Shown piece by piece: positions 10,523-37,799 of a stretch of 64,000 nucleotides of DNA (position 1 is the stretch's first letter; every line of letters begins with the position of its first letter). The translations under genes and the position numbers were made by a program. The stretch spans positions 5,274,001-5,338,000 of the forward strand of contig CM024186.1 in the NCBI GenBank assembly GCA_013433145.1, written 5' to 3'. Source of the stretch: Ascaris suum (taxonomy: Eukaryota > Nematoda > Chromadorea > Rhabditida > Ascarididae). The notes beneath the pieces are model-generated. The model was given only the letters and a program-made list of their open reading frames with translations. It was not told the origin of the DNA and searched no databases.

Positions 10523-11764
10523 GTATGAGATCAATTTAAAGAGTGCAACCATATTGTAGTAGAGAAAGCTTTATGAATTTCTAGAACTAGTTTCTTAAGC
10601 TGTATGCGATTGCTCTTTGTGATTTACTTTTGATATTGCATCTTCTACTTAAAAAAAGGTTTTTTTTACTGCATATTTCGTTATAATTTTTTGTTTTTTG
10701 TTAAAGAGTATCAAAATATAACAAAAGAAAATTTTCCGTATTTTCAATCATCGTTTAAATTTGAGCATGAATTGATATGTTCAAAAAGTTTTTAATGGGG
10801 AGTGGTAATTAAAGAATTCAGAGAGGTTTGTTATTTTCTTATCTAAGGTGTCATTTCTAACTATACAAAAGGAGGCATATCAACTTATCGCCGGAAATAA
10901 AGTTGGCTTCTTTAAGGAATTGTTGTACTATTAAAATATTTTTCGCATTTAATTCTTGACATTTGAAAAATATAACCCCCCCCCCCCACATTTTTTCAAC
11001 ATCTGATGGTTTAAACTTTCGGATGATTTTCTAAGCGTTCATTTTACCGTCCCATCAAATCCTCGACTAACAAATTCAAAAAAAGCCATTTAAATTGTCA
11101 TATTTTTTGATAGTCGATGTCTCGTGATCCTTAACAATCGCCATTAACTTTTAATTTTGTCTCGTCTTCTAATCCTAAAATGCTCTACATTATTTCGATA
11201 TTTATGAGGTCGATTTGCTGTGCTATCTCGTAAACGTGAACTATCTCAATAACTCTCTTTCGTCTGTAAAAGATCGTTAAAGTGTACTTTTATCTCCCAC
11301 TGATCTTCTATGACTCATATTAAGTGGTGTGCTCTAGTGGGTATTATTGTCACTTTTTTGTCGAGTCGTTAACGGACACACGTATCGAATACTCTTCTTA
11401 TTGAAAAAAAATTCATGCAGTTGTTGCTTTTATATGCAAAAATTTTCCACTTTTTGTTTTTATTACTAATTTAACGTTGAAAATGTTTTTCATTGTCTTC
11501 TATATTTTTTTTCTACCACTTTCATAATAACATTTTTCCCTCATCTTACCCTTCTGTACCTATAACTTCCTTTGTCATTGTGCTGGCTTCTTCCGCTTCA
11601 TTTTTTTTCGTTGATTTACAGAGAATTGAAGGTTTATTTGAGAATATCGTTCGCTAAACTGGAAGTATAAGTAGTATTTTTCAAGAATCGCCGAAAATAT
11701 GAAAAAAATGCATTATCATACTAGCATTGTGATTTAATTATAATGCGCTATTATAACGTATTTT

Positions 11765-11825
11765 TATAGCACGATGTGTTATATTTATAACACGATGTGT
11801 TATGCTTATAGCACGATTTGTAATC
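11765..11825. repeat. 21-bp tandem repeat, about three copies
   Basis: The unit TATAGCACGATGTGTTATATT recurs at 11765, 11786 and 11807 with a few changes. It lies about 160 bp upstream of the receptor kinase start codon, so it may sit in the promoter. Confidence 0.8.
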
Positions 11826-11983
11826 GATTTCTTTGTTTTGTAGGTTAACATCGATTCCAACAAAATTGATGACGTGTTTTATGGAAAAGGGAGGACAACA
11901 CGTCAATGGTTGAATTGCAATATGCAAATACAATGATTTGATCACTTTCGAAGCGCTTAATATGGATACGATTTGCTTATAAA

Positions 11984-24520
<12,537 letters not shown>

Positions 24521-24565
24521 ATGATCTGCATTGGGTATTTGTTAAATATTTATATTACTGAACGC

Positions 24566-24571
24566 AATAAA
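24566..24571 (+). terminator. Polyadenylation signal of receptor kinase gene
   Basis: AATAAA lies 46 nt after the stop codon and is followed by a T-rich stretch. This gives a short 3' UTR, usual in nematodes. Another AATAAA-like site (GAAATAAAAC) lies near 24662. Confidence 0.65.
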
Positions 24572-27500
24572 AGTTTTATTTTGTTTAATTTTTTTTAATG
24601 TGTTGTAAAAATTGAGGCAACTATGTAATGATACCTGTTATTAGCGATAACAATAACTTATAGAAATAAAACGTTTTAAAGTATTTTATCGCTTTCATTC
24701 GAATTTTTTACTATGAAACGTCTAATTTCCGATGATTGTAATTCAATCTATCTGCCTAAGGTAATAATATATAAGACAACTAATCGATATTTGATATCAT
24801 AGGATCAATCACTATATGTCATCCACTTTGATCAAATTGCAAGCATAATAAGGATCCAACTTTATAAATAAGTTGAGGGATGATTTGTTTATAGCTCGTT
24901 ATATTGCATTTGGGTGACACATCCAAAACAAAGCGAGAACATGTATATTCTTTGCAATAAGAAATCGCGTCGAACACAAACAACTTTTTGCATTGCAACC
25001 ATAATGCAATTTGCAAAGGAATATATATTTGCAAAACGCATTGCATTTGCAATCTGTTTTATAAAACTTCAACTTGCAAAGCGCATGCAGCGACAATTTG
25101 TATGCACATCTGTTTGTTTATGTACCTAAACATGTGGGCATGCTTTTTTCTCTCATATATCTAATAATTGCATCAAGCTCGCTAAAAAGTCTAGAGTTGC
25201 AAAATTTGGTGAATATGATGAACCCTGTTTCCTCTCAGATTGTTTCATCAACTTCAAAACGAATTATAGACATTCAATTATATTTAGAAAAATTTGCATA
25301 TTTTTATACCGGTTAGTTTTTTATTATACATAGGCAGAGTCATCGGGAAATGATTTTTTAAACAGAAGATTCGCATGAATGATCGAATTAAGTGAAATAT
25401 GCAAATATTGTTTAGGAATATTTTGCTATTTGTTACTAATTTATGAACGTTATCTAATATGTAAATTTGCTTTTAATGATTTTTTTTTTTGCATTCAATA
25501 ATTTGTAAAGAAATATTGCGCTGAACATTTTTTAATGCTTTATTACCTGTTGAAGACACTGCTGATTTAATAATTATTGCAAATATTTCTATAGGATATT
25601 TGTATTATTCAGTTTTCCACTTTGTGACACTAAAAAATGTTGAGATTTATTATATTGCAGTTATCTCTAGTGAGTTTTTCTTTATAAGTGAATATTTATT
25701 TCTCTTTCAAATATTATCGAAATTAAAATGCATTACATATCTTCTCGTTAGGGGATCCTATAATTAATCTATTTTAGGCCACTTGTTCGTGTACATTTTA
25801 ATGGCTAGTTTAATGACGTAGATTGTATTTTTCTAAGGGCCTTTGCTTATCTTTTTTCCATATTTTTGCAATAAAAAGGGGCTTTTAAAAATTTTGGTAA
25901 AAATTACCCGTAATTATGTGGGTATTTGTTGGGAGGTTCAATTTGTAACCTGCGTTGAAGATACGATGGCAGATTATGGAAGATAGATTCAGCACCTAAA
26001 ATGATTAGTGTGGATTAAACCGGGTCTCGATCGATACATTTGTAAACTGTTTGTAATTGTCTGGCAGAATGTCTTCAATTAGTGCCTCTTCAACTCGAAT
26101 CAATTAAAAATAATAAATATAAAAGTTTAGTTGACATAATGCTTAACATGCTCGATTAGGTTTTTATTTAATTCGCTTAGAAAATATGAGAAATATTTCT
26201 TGTAATAAATTACTCAAATTTATTTCGAAATTTATTCAAACAACAATTTTCATTGTACATTATTGCTATTGCTGCTTATTTATTAAATGAATACAATGAA
26301 TAAAAAATCGTAAATATTATAAAAAACAGATGACTAGTGAGATAATATTTTTCATGAATCATTGAGCACTCTATTTTAAGAGTATTAGCTTCGATTTTGA
26401 TGTTATTTACATGTTAGCTCATCCATAAACGATTATTTGCCTTAGATTATTGCTAATCAAATATTTCGACGATAGAAATGAGTGCAAAACGAATGCTGCT
26501 ATTTTCTATTCACAGTTCTATCGTCATATTTTTTTTGAGATTGCATTTCAGTCTTAAATATTTTTGTCCACCAACACATTTTCTGGAAGTCATTCTTTTC
26601 TGAAACTGTTTGCAGCGTAATTCGCATAGGATCGTTGAAATTGCGCTTTTTCGCTATCCAAACAAACGCTTTGTCATTGAGCTATTGCGCATGCTTCTAT
26701 TTGTTAGAATCTCTCTTTTAAGCAACAATATTTTTTTTTGTGCACATAAAGCAACAAGCCTCGAATAACAACAATCACATTATACTTGACATTGGATGAG
26801 ATGTAAAGGACCGTGTTTACGAACATCTTATGTTAAAGCCAACGTTTTTTGGTTCCTTCTATCCCAAATGATGTCATTTCTAATTTGATTGTTGAAGCTG
26901 TGAGCTTTGTAGGCATGTGTCATCATGCACATCATAGAGCTGATAGGATTCAAGCTGCAAATAATGACGAGTATGCGTCTTTAGGATAGCTTAGGCGGTA
27001 GAGCATCTACCCGGAAAGCAATAGAATCGCAGGTTCTAATCCCATCTGATGACAATATTTCATTGATTATTGGGAAAGCAACTATCTTCATAAATCTGAG
27101 GCAAACAGAAAACAGTACTTCGCCTCATCACAAAACGTTATCAGCTAGTTTTTTCTATTTTTATTCACTCTTTTAGGCCACTTTATAGTTGTAAAGTGTA
27201 AAGTGCTTTCTGGCTATTAACGCACAAGGACGTTCCACCGCAACTCTCGTCTTTGTCTCAATCCCCCCATCCTTTGGTAATTCACCGCTCTCCTCCCCCT
27301 CCCCATACACCCGTTCTTACAAATTTAGGCTTAGAGTCTTTCATTCCGTTATTACAGATGCTATTGAAACATGAACGTTTGTAAACACAACGATATGAAT
27401 GATTCATTGCAAATCGTTCGTCTTTATCGTATTGCTCCGCCTGTAATAAATAGAGCGTTCGCATTATTTCTGCGGTTGGTACTTTCAATCAGACAGATTC

Positions 27501-28326
27501 GTCGTTGCATCCGTTTTCGTAAGCCGATGTCTCTTTCGTTTTTACGCAATTCTTTTGCATTTTTTCTTTTTGTAGAAAGGTTGTTGGTGCAATACCGCGT
27601 CGGTATGTGTCTATGTCTGAATGTTTGTCTGTCTGTCTGTCGGTTTCAATATATCCATTGAAAAAAGCTACGACGATAAAGTTCAGCAGATGTAGTCCAC
27701 AAATTATGATTACATCTTCTTTTTCTTCTTATTAGTCATTAATTCATGGATATGCAGTTAAATTATTTCGGGTCTTTTTATGAATATTAGCCGAAGCATT
27801 TGGAAAAGACACATATTGTGGCAGCCCTATTAGCATATTTCAATCCGTTTTATCGTACAATATCATTAAAAATAAAGTAATGCTTTAATATTTTTTTTAT
27901 CAAATTAGTGATGCGTCATTTATTGCAAATATTCGTTTGCAAATGTGTTCAATAGTTTTTCATAAATTTAGATATTAGAAATGAGAATCCTATAGAAAAA
28001 TGTGCTGCCTTTCGTATATTTTATCTTTATTCTTTTCACTATTTAGCTAAATCGTTATTTGTCTTCACGTTCGGCTATTAGAGTGGAAAATGTTGTCGAT
28101 GCAATAGTCGATAGAGTGATGCTTTCTTGGTGGCATTTCCGGTAGTTTGTCTATGCTAAGTGCCGCCCTCATCGGCATTGATTGCGCAGAATTTTATCTC
28201 TCTCGGTTAGTGTATCATACTTTCATCGAGAAATTTGATAGGGATTTGCATAGTTGAGATTGTTTATAAAATTTTTGATGTTTCATACTTTGCGCTTAGT
28301 ATTATTGCATTTATTTGTATATTGCT
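24572..28326. other. Intergenic AT-rich DNA without supported genes
   Basis: No frame has coding-like composition with splice sites. The segment 24945-25085 is dense in TTGCAA/TGCAAT words on both strands. A tRNA-like module is listed separately at 26980-27055. Confidence 0.5.
26980..27055 (+). repeat. tRNA-like (SINE-type) module
   Basis: TAGCTTAGGCGGTAGAGCA is an excellent tRNA A box/D-arm and GGTTCTAATCC, 30 nt further on, a good B box. The anticodon and T stems mispair and position 33 is not T, so this is a tRNA pseudogene or the head of a tRNA-derived SINE rather than a tRNA gene. Confidence 0.55.
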
Positions 28327-28350
28327 TAAATAAATAAACAAATAAATGAA

Positions 28351-28417
<67 letters not shown>

Positions 28418-28500
28418 GTAAATAAATAAATAAATAAAAAATAAATAAATAAGTAAATAAATAATGATAAATAAATAAATAAATGAATGAATAAATAAAT
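28327..28500. repeat. (TAAA)n tetranucleotide array
   Basis: About 174 bp of imperfect TAAA repeats, with TGAA, CAAA and AAAA variants near both ends. Confidence 0.97.
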
Positions 28501-31500
28501 TTGTATATATTTATTCGATGAAAATTACTGTTTTTTTAAAAAATTGTTTTTGATTCATTTGCATTTATATTTTACTCATATTTATTTATTTTCAAAAGAA
28601 AATATTGCTGCATCTATTTTGTAAAAAAAAAATTCTTTTTTTTTTTGCTCGACATTAAATATTAGCAGATTTGTATGTGCTTCCGTGATGAGGAGACTAA
28701 CGTGTTTAATAGGGATTGAGGGAAGATTCCGATAAAAGTCCATTTTTTGCTTCAATAACCATAGGATTAGTTGAGTAGCATCTTCGAAATCACTCCCCAA
28801 TTATGCGTGCTTTTATTTCAGGTCAAAGGGGGTCAAGGGGGGGGGGAGGGGGAAGAGAGGAACAAAGATTTGAGGGTTTGTTCAGTGCTTGTCAAAGAAG
28901 TTTTATTTGATATTGCACCTATTTATGTCTATAGTTTTAATATTTCCTCACTATCTTTGAACATTTTCAACTTTGCCATTGTCAATTTATTTATCACGGG
29001 ACTCCTAATAGAAACATCATTTCTGTATACAAAATCACAAGGCTTGTGGACTCGAACGCAGTGATGAATGTGACTCCGGAGTCGGACTCCGTCAAAAATT
29101 CATTTGCATAATTGTTTCGGAATAAACCGGAAAAATCTTACGACCGGAACTGATGAAATTAGCTATAGAAATGAGTTTATAAACGGAGAAATTGCTCATA
29201 GGTGATGTTTGTTTGGCTTTTAGAGGTGTTGTGAGAGGCAATTCGATAAATGAACGGAAATGAGTTCATAGAGGAAGGCAACAAACTGGGGTGGGCAATG
29301 GCGAGTTGATTCCACACTTCACTGATTGCTTTCCCCACAAATCGACCGCCCTCACCGATCCATTGCATTGTGCTCGCCTCAATGCCTTACACTGATTCCC
29401 TCTCTCTCTCTCTCTCTCTTCTCTCGTTATTTTTCTTCCGGTCGCATTGCCTCGCATTTCCCGTCTATTTTTCAACATTTATATAAATGTAAAATCTATG
29501 AGCACAGATATTTGTAATGTTTTCTGGATATTTTCCGGAATGAGTTAAGCCGGAGTCGTATGAATTTGTTCGTTTTCGGCAGGCTACTGAGTAGTAATTG
29601 ATGCAATAAGTGCTATTTTCCAATGTAATTTAAAATATAACGCCATATGACCTTCAAGAAACCCTCTTATTTTACTAGCGTTTTTTAAGCTTTAGGTGGA
29701 GAGACAATTTATCTTCCCCCCCCCCCCCCCCCCAACTCGGCAAAACTCCTTTCCTTAGCGGGCCTATCCTATTTCAAGAAATTCAAAGGAAATGTCTTAT
29801 TTTTGCATATTTGAAATGATAGACATTGTTATTTAAAAGTGGCAAAATTTTACGAACCTATATAATCCCTCGCTTCAATAACATCTGCTGTCAAGTATAG
29901 CTTCTATATAATATTGAGATTTATTCCAACTGGAGTCTTATGGAGTTTATATGATTTCCAAGTTTATTGAAGAAATTAATGTTTGTTTAATCTAGCTCTA
30001 TATTTATTAGAATTGGTTGACATATAGAAGTCCATCAAACCAGTTGCTGAAAAAGGAGGAAAATTGGAAAGGAGGAAAAGAGAAGAAGCGATCCCGATTT
30101 TGAATTTTTATGGCTCTGAATTAATTTTTTTTTTTGCCGGAATTTCAACCTTTTTTTAAAAAAAATCTATGTGGTCTCAGTATCCTTCGGCATTACATTT
30201 TTCCTCCCCCCCCCCCCCCTCCTTCTCCATTATTTGCTTATGTGTAATTGCATGAATTTATTCACAATTAATTATATTTTTATGAGGAGGAACCGTTAAC
30301 GGCTATTCACAAATTTAAATATTTCTGATCCAACTTCTCAAGTTTGCCATCGGCGACCGTCGACTCGTCGTATGAAAAAAGAGGAGAAAGGCGATTGAGA
30401 TCAATCCTGAAATCTTTTAATTTTCATCATTTCCTTAAAAGTTTTCCTATCAAAGCAGAATCTTTCATTCGTATTTTTATTTGCATATTTCAGCGCCTAA
30501 ATTTCAATTGCTGTTAATTTATAAAGGTATTGTATATAGGCTTTATAATTAAGGTACAGATTCGATATACCTATTAAATATCGATTACATTATTTGCCCC
30601 ATCTTGTGTACAAGGTAAATTCAGGTAAATTTACCTTAGGAAAGTAAATTTATTTAAGTGAGCGTGTCCATGCCTTTAAAGCAACGATTGAGGTTATTTG
30701 CGCAGTCCTGATCCATGATAGGTAAGACGGGTTGATCCGACCGCGACCGGAATCAAGTTTTATCCGGATCCGGAAAATTATTGCTATTAAACCCGATAAC
30801 AAAGAGCGCCTTTATTAAAACCGAATTTTTTCTGATCGCTAAAATATATAATTTTCAATTTTTATAAAAAATTTTTTAAAATAATTTTAGCGAATTAATT
30901 TTATCAAAATTAAATTATAAGAACTCCAAAAATTTCAAAAAAAAAAAGAAAAAAAACTATCATGAAAAATTCAGACATTGAAAAAAAAAGAAATTTAAAA
31001 TTGAAACAAAAGAAATTCGATTCATTTGATACTTTTGAATTGAAAGAATATATGAATACGAATGATTTTATTTCATATTTATTCGTAGTTGAATAAAATG
31101 CATTGATCTTCTTCTTTTTTTTTTTTTTCCAATCTTTGAAAAAAATTTGATTTTTTCGTTTTTTTTTTTCAAATTCATAAAATTTCCTTTTTCATCGATT
31201 TTTATTAAAAAAATCTGCTATCCAAGAGCGTTTTCTTACCTAGGTTGGCTCTCTCTCTCTTTTTTTTTTAAGTTGGGTGATTTATTTTGCTTTGATCTAA
31301 CTTTTATCGTCTTCGCTTGTTGATAATCGTTTCCTCTTGAAAATATTTTTATCGTTCATTTACTCTACAACAAAAATGATCTAATAAAACGTATATTTGC
31401 TAGTTGAGATGAACCTATTTTCGAATATTTCGGCAAATTTGATAGCCGTTTGTTTTGAATGTGCATTTCATTCTCGGATCTTTGCATTATAGTGCACAAT

Positions 31501-34500
31501 CATCATTCATTTCTCATAGGCGATGATTCATCTGATGATGAGTTGCTCATCTCCAGGTTAATTATCCATTTCGACTTCCGATTTAGCAGCCATGATAATT
31601 ACTGTATATTTACTTCAGTTTATGTACTTACTTAATATATTCTCAATAATTTATGGTATTTATTACTACTATGCGTTGTAATTTCAAAAAAAATCTATTG
31701 AGTTTATAAAAGTATGTTTTTAAAACGCAATAAACGATAATAGGTATGTGGAAGATCTATCCTTTTGAAATTTGAGAATAAATCGAGAACAAATATTCTC
31801 GAGTAAAAGGTCATGTTAATTGCAACATTTCTTCATGTTCTTAAGATTTAAGGAAAACTAAAGGCTGGGGCTATATTTTTATGTATACGGTAGGTTCTCT
31901 TTCATTTTCTAACGACTGCAATATTTTGAAATATTTTTTAATCGATGTCTGCATGACGCTTTCTAAAGGTATTTTCGTTATTAAGCGGTTCAAATTTACA
32001 CCTTTCTGCTCTCCTTCCCACCCATCACTCCCCCCCCCCCCTCCCCGCATCTCGCCCTCCTCACCTTGTTGAGAAAATTGTCTTCCTTCTCGAAAACAGC
32101 CTTAACGTAGCAATAACTAAACATCATTTCCCGAACTTGCTGTCTATGAAATTGTTTCAGTGAGTAACTGAACTTTGATTCTGTAATCATTGCGCAGACG
32201 CTTCACCAATTGCGCCACCGAAGAACCAGCCGAAAAGTCTCTTGAAATGTTGGCTTTATCATAAATTGACATACAGAAAATCTGCTGATTCAGAGTTAAA
32301 TCAACATGTGAGTCGTATTGAGTGTCTATTTGAATCGGCTTTTTTTTCCACATTCTTTGTAGATGATACGTTATACAATATTGCTCTCTCATAGATGATG
32401 CTGAAAATTAAAAAAATTTTTTTCAATATTTATCATCGTCACTTTTTAATAAAAAGGGTGATTTAAAAAAATATTTTAATTCTTCACTCACAATCAAAAA
32501 AAAAAATTTTTTTTTTTAAATTTTTACTCAAATAGGAAAATAATAAAATATATCCTTCTAAGTAGCTCTTATCTATTTGTTTATATTTATTTAATGCCAT
32601 TTTATTATTGATGAGATGAGAAAAATTTCTTGTAAAGGTTATATTAATAAATGCTATGTGGAACTTTCCTAGTCTTAAATCTTTTGAAATAGGAATATTG
32701 AAACCCATTGGGCTTCTATTTGAAGTTATACGGTAAATTTATTTATTTTATCAACAAGAAATTATAATTATAATCATTATCATTATATGATTTATTTGAT
32801 GTTTGAAACGTTTTTAAGCGTTAATCAACAGAAACAATGAGAATATATTTTCAGCTGTTTTCTTTTAAAGATGGAATATTTATTGCGATGAAATTAATCG
32901 TTTCAAATGGATGGCAAATGAGCTTCTTGAGAAAATCATTGCGATAGTGATTGCTATAAGCCTTTTTGGAAACGTTTTTCTCTCGTAAAAAAAAAATTTT
33001 TTTTTCATTCTCTTGGCAAAATTCCAACTGTAAATTTCAACAATTATATTGAAAAAATTTTTCAATTATTTATACGATTGTCGATTATTTTAATTGATTT
33101 ATTTAGTGAATTTATTTCTCAATTATTCATTTATTAATTAAATTCAATATAAATTAACTCAATTAGAATGTCATCATATAGGAATTAAATTTCGTACTGA
33201 AATTAAATTAGTCACAAATATAAATATTCTTCGATTGCGTTTGCCTCGTTGTCCATCCATAGCTTCGTATATAGCGAACGATGCGTATTGCTTTCTTTGT
33301 TAGCAGCCAAATGTAATTTTCTCATTTTCCTTTAGAAATACCCTTTGTTTTTGATAAATGATCGTTTTAAGCAACTGATACACAGCGTTGATTGAGTGAA
33401 TGGCCATTTAAATGGATTTTTTTTTTGGTGGGGGTGGGGGGGGGGGGGAGAGGAACAATTTGAGATCCATTTACTAAGACATAATGAACCTTGATTGGTA
33501 CTAATCATTCCTGATCTAAATCTGCGGCAATAAAATGAGAGTAATTTAGTGTAGTTATCCGGTTTATTGAAATAAGCCTCTAAACTGCACGATCCGGTAT
33601 TTTAAATTTCCAGTTTTCCAGAATTTTCCAATATTTGAAAAAAAAAGCGTCAATATATGTAAAATATTTTCTCCAGATTATAAAAAAAAAAAAGAAAAAA
33701 TTCCAAAAAATTCACACAAATTGATAATTTTAAATTAGGAAGGCAAAGAATAACTAAGAAAAAAAAAATTGTTTTTTTTTCGAATTATTTCCATAGTGTT
33801 GTGATTGGTTATAACGAGTTTGTGAATGTAATTGAGTGATTGAATACCGGTTATAAGTGTAATAAAAACAATTGCTTTATGCAACAACAAATTACACATC
33901 GTTCATTGCTCCGTAAAGTGTTGAATGAATGAAATTTTAGTCAATATTAATGAATTTTCTTAATAGAAATTTAATTATTCATTTCTAATTTTTTTAAAAA
34001 AAAAGCTCATAAAAAAATTTAATAAATATAAAAAAAATTTTTTTTCAACGAGAAATTAAAACCATAAAAAAATAAAATTCATCAAAAATTCAATTAATAT
34101 ATTCTAATCGTTTATGAGGGAATTTAAATTTTTGAATTTCTTTTCTTTTCTTTTATTTTTTTTTTCTTTTTTCTTTTCTCGCAAATAATTTAATTTCTAT
34201 TTATCATTGAAATTTATGAAATTTTTTAATGATTATATGGAAATTTTTCTTTTTATGGAATAAAAAAAATATGGAAATTTTTCTTTTAATTTTATAATAT
34301 TATTTGAAAGATTTCGATTATTATAGTAATAAAAGTTCAAAATTTAATGGAATTCATTTCCGCTTTCTTTATGAATAGATAGGAAAGTGGAATTGATTTA
34401 ATAATTGACGACTATAATTAAATTATCTTGTAATTTGTATGTTTTGCAAAAAAAAAAAGCAACACAATTATCCACCAATAAACTGAGCAAATGCTAAAAA

Positions 34501-35069
34501 ATGATGGCATATCGTTAGATTAACCAAGATATGAAGGTATATTTTAAATAATAATTAAATTTTTAAAAAAATATTGCAATGTATGTTAAATATCGTAGTG
34601 TTTGTTGATAAATTATTACTGTTATTATTATTATTATTATTATTACTATTATTTTTGAATTGATAACGTTGAACGTTGACTAGCAAGACATATCAATAGG
34701 GCATTGTTGTGTGGATCGAGGAAGGGGGGGTTACAATGCGGTCGTCGATTTCGATGTGTAACGCAATCGGCCTGTTTCGTTGGCACATTCCAACCGGCGC
34801 TCTTCACGTTTAGATTCTTCGAACGTCTTTGCTCATATTCATAAATACTATCGTTTATTATTTCTTTAGAATTTGTTTCTTTTTTTTTGTAATGCGCTTA
34901 AATTTTTTCATTTATTCTTCTTCTTATTAAACCTTATTTATAATAATTTATTTTATTTCTTTATTTTCAAACGATTATTCGAATAATAAATTAAAATATT
35001 TGTGGAAAATTCTATGATAATTTAGAATAATTTATCAATATTTATTTATCTTTTAGAAATATTCGATTG
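28501..35069. other. Intergenic AT-rich DNA with homopolymer tracts
   Basis: I see no supported gene. Present are an 18-C run (29716-29733), a 14-C run (30206-30219), a 12-C run (32030-32041), a 13-G run (33436-33448), a short (TC)n at 29399-29419 and many A/T runs. Short open frames here are explained by low complexity. Confidence 0.5.
32163..32228 (-). repeat. tRNA-like (SINE-type) module
   Basis: On the minus strand CGGTGGCGCAATTGGTGAAGCG resembles a tRNA A box/D-arm and AAGTTCAGTTACTC a degraded B box. The arms do not fold well. Interpreted as a tRNA-derived repeat fragment. Confidence 0.4.
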
Positions 35070-35140
35070 CAAATAAATAAATAAATAAATAAATAAACAA
35101 ATAAAGTAAATAAATAAATAAATAAATAAACAAATAAAAG

Positions 35141-35191
<51 letters not shown>

Positions 35192-35192
35192 A
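35070..35192. repeat. (TAAA)n tetranucleotide array
   Basis: About 120 bp of AAAT repeats with three interrupting units. The long open frame read through it on the minus strand (Tyr-Leu-Phe-Ile repeats) is an artefact of the array. Confidence 0.97.
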
Positions 35193-36780
35193 GATGGGTA
35201 AAAAATATCGTTGCATTTCCAAATTCCTATATTTATTAGCAATTTTTATATCTTTATTTCTAATAGAATTTAGAAAATAGAAGCCGAGATAAATATTCTT
35301 TTCTCTTCTTTTATATTTTCAGAGATTAAAAAAAAATCATTAAAAAAAAGATAATAATTTTTGAAATACTTAATTCGTTAATAATGATTTTTGAAATACT
35401 TACCTTTTATTCGTTACTAGTAAATTTTTCGCTTATTAGTAAATTTTTTAAATTTTTATATTAGAATGAAATGTTTCATTTACTTTATCGATGATTTTTT
35501 TTTTAAATTGAGAATCTTTATTTGATCGCTTAATGAATATATTCAATTATATTATGCATTATTTGGATTATTTAAATTTTCTCTTATAACCGCATTTTTC
35601 ATTAATGTCGTATAAAGTTATACCATAAAAGAAATGCATAAAAATATCGTGTTTATTAAAAAAAAAGGTAAACGAATTGGTACCAATTATCCTAATATTA
35701 TCCTAAAATTATTATTGCATTTGCAAAGAGAAAAAAAACGGACGAAAGTCTTATGGATTTCTCGACGAGAAAACTTTGGGCAGAAGGGGGGGGGGGAGGA
35801 GGAGAATTGCTTATAAATTTATAAATAATAAAGTCTGTTGGATTTGATTTAGCAGAAAATGATCGAAAATATATTTATTTAGTTTGTTTTCTCGTGTCGC
35901 ATTCTTCTCACTTTCCCCTCCTTTCTTGAAAAAAAAAAGCTTCCCGTTTTGCTCATATGTTAGTGGAAGCTATTTTTCAGACTAGATCAAAAAACTTTTC
36001 ACGGATATTTTGATATCGATCGGACTTGCCACAGATTTTTCGAATCGAGTGATAATTCTATATTCCTGTTAACTTTCAAAATTAAGTACTCTCCTTTTTT
36101 TTTATGAAATTAGATAATCGTTAACTATGAGTCTATATTGCCGACTTCTCATCTGAAATGATGAGACTGAAATGAAAGGTGAAAAAATTTGGAAAATTCT
36201 GGAAAATTTGGAAAATTTTGGAAAATTTGGAAAATTTTAACAAGAAAGATTGAAACGAAAAACATTTATAGTCAACGGTCGCATAAAGTATGGATATTAA
36301 GATTTTTCCCTCCCCATTTTTTTTGGATTTGCGATTTCTTTAGAGACGTTCCTTCCCTCCTCCTCTTGTCTCTCAGGTTTTTTTTCTTAGCGGAAATTCC
36401 AATTTTTGATTAAATTTGTCGTTCTTTCCCGGGAATTTTGGGTTTTCCAATTCTTTTATGCATAAATCCCTTTGCAAGAATACTACTAAATTAGATTAGT
36501 AAATGAAATGAGGCTTTCTATTAATAAGTTTGTTTCAGCAGCAGTCTCATGTCGCTGTTAATTTTAAATAATTTTCTAATTAAAGTTGAAATAATTGAAT
36601 TTGAAGTCCTAAATTTTAATTCAACAGAATATGATATTGACCTGTCAAATAATAGGAGGGAGGGGGGGGGGAGGAATTGGGAGGGGGGTGTGGTTAAAAG
36701 GGGTAATAATGGGTGCATATTGCAATGCGGTTTGCGTTCGCGAAATGTAATGACGAATCGATCGATAATAATGCCCTGCA

Positions 36781-36784
<4 letters not shown>

Positions 36785-36818
<34 letters not shown>

Positions 36819-36820
36819 TG
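36785..36820. repeat. (GT)n microsatellite
   Basis: About 26 bp of GT followed by TATGTGTGTG. Confidence 0.95.
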
Positions 36821-37748
36821 AAACGTACACCGAACCGTTATCTGCGTTAGTGCACCTTGCTCATTTCTTCCGCTTTCTATAATCGGCTAAATATTTTTGT
36901 CGTCTTATTTGCCATCATAGTAATTAAATAAAGCCTTAATAAATTATAGGAATTCAAATAAATTTTGCACAACTTTCATTAGTCCTATTTTATATTTATA
37001 TTTTTCTCTATTTTATCTTTTTTTTCTTACTTTTTTATTAGCAAATAAATATAGTCTTTTATATTTGCATTTTATTTTTATTATCGGTTTTTATTTTTAT
37101 TGCAATTTTTGGATGTAATGTTTTATTATCTCTTAAGGCTTTTTAATATAATTTCTTATTACTGCATTTTTCTTATGGATATATTTTTCTATTGCTTCTT
37201 TTTTCTTATAATTATTTGTTGGACTCTTCAAGGAGAGAAAAATATGAGTGTTTTATATCTAGAGAGATCACTCCCTCCGTCGATTCATATAATTCCCTTT
37301 AATAGAACGGAAAGGGGGAGGGGGGGGGGGTGTAATCTAGTATTTCTTCACAGGAATATACTAATTAAAAGTTTTTATAGTACTTGTGTTACTATCATTG
37401 AATATCGATTATTGTTCCAGGTGTATTTTTAACGAATGTGTCGCTTTGTTTATTAGTTCGAACATACCTGTTGAAAGTAATGATTCATGCCTTTAGGTAA
37501 GACAACAAAATTATAGCGCATTCCATTTATGCCCATGATTAAACCATATATCGGATGTGGAATTTGAATTGTTCCTTGGACTCCTTTATTCATCTGTTAA
37601 GTAATCATACTTTATTTATGCCACAGGTTAATTATATAAAAATATTACCTGTGCATTTACCTGGCGAATTATTTTTTTTTTGGAATGTAGAAATCTTCTT
37701 TATACTATGCGGAATATAGAGAGAAGTCACCGTTTCCTCGAAAAGAGG

Positions 37749-37799
37749 GAAATGGAGGGGGATAAATGTGTATGAAATGGAGGGGGATAAATGTGTATT
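37749..37799. repeat. Tandem 27-bp duplication
   Basis: ATGGAGGGGGATAAATGTGT occurs twice in direct succession, a perfect copy pair. Confidence 0.9.

Noticed and set aside
35042..35242. Open frame of Tyr-Leu-Phe-Ile repeats on the minus strand
   Set aside because: It is the translation of a (TAAA)n array; the same applies to frames over 14577-14666, 16767-16888 and 44634-44741.
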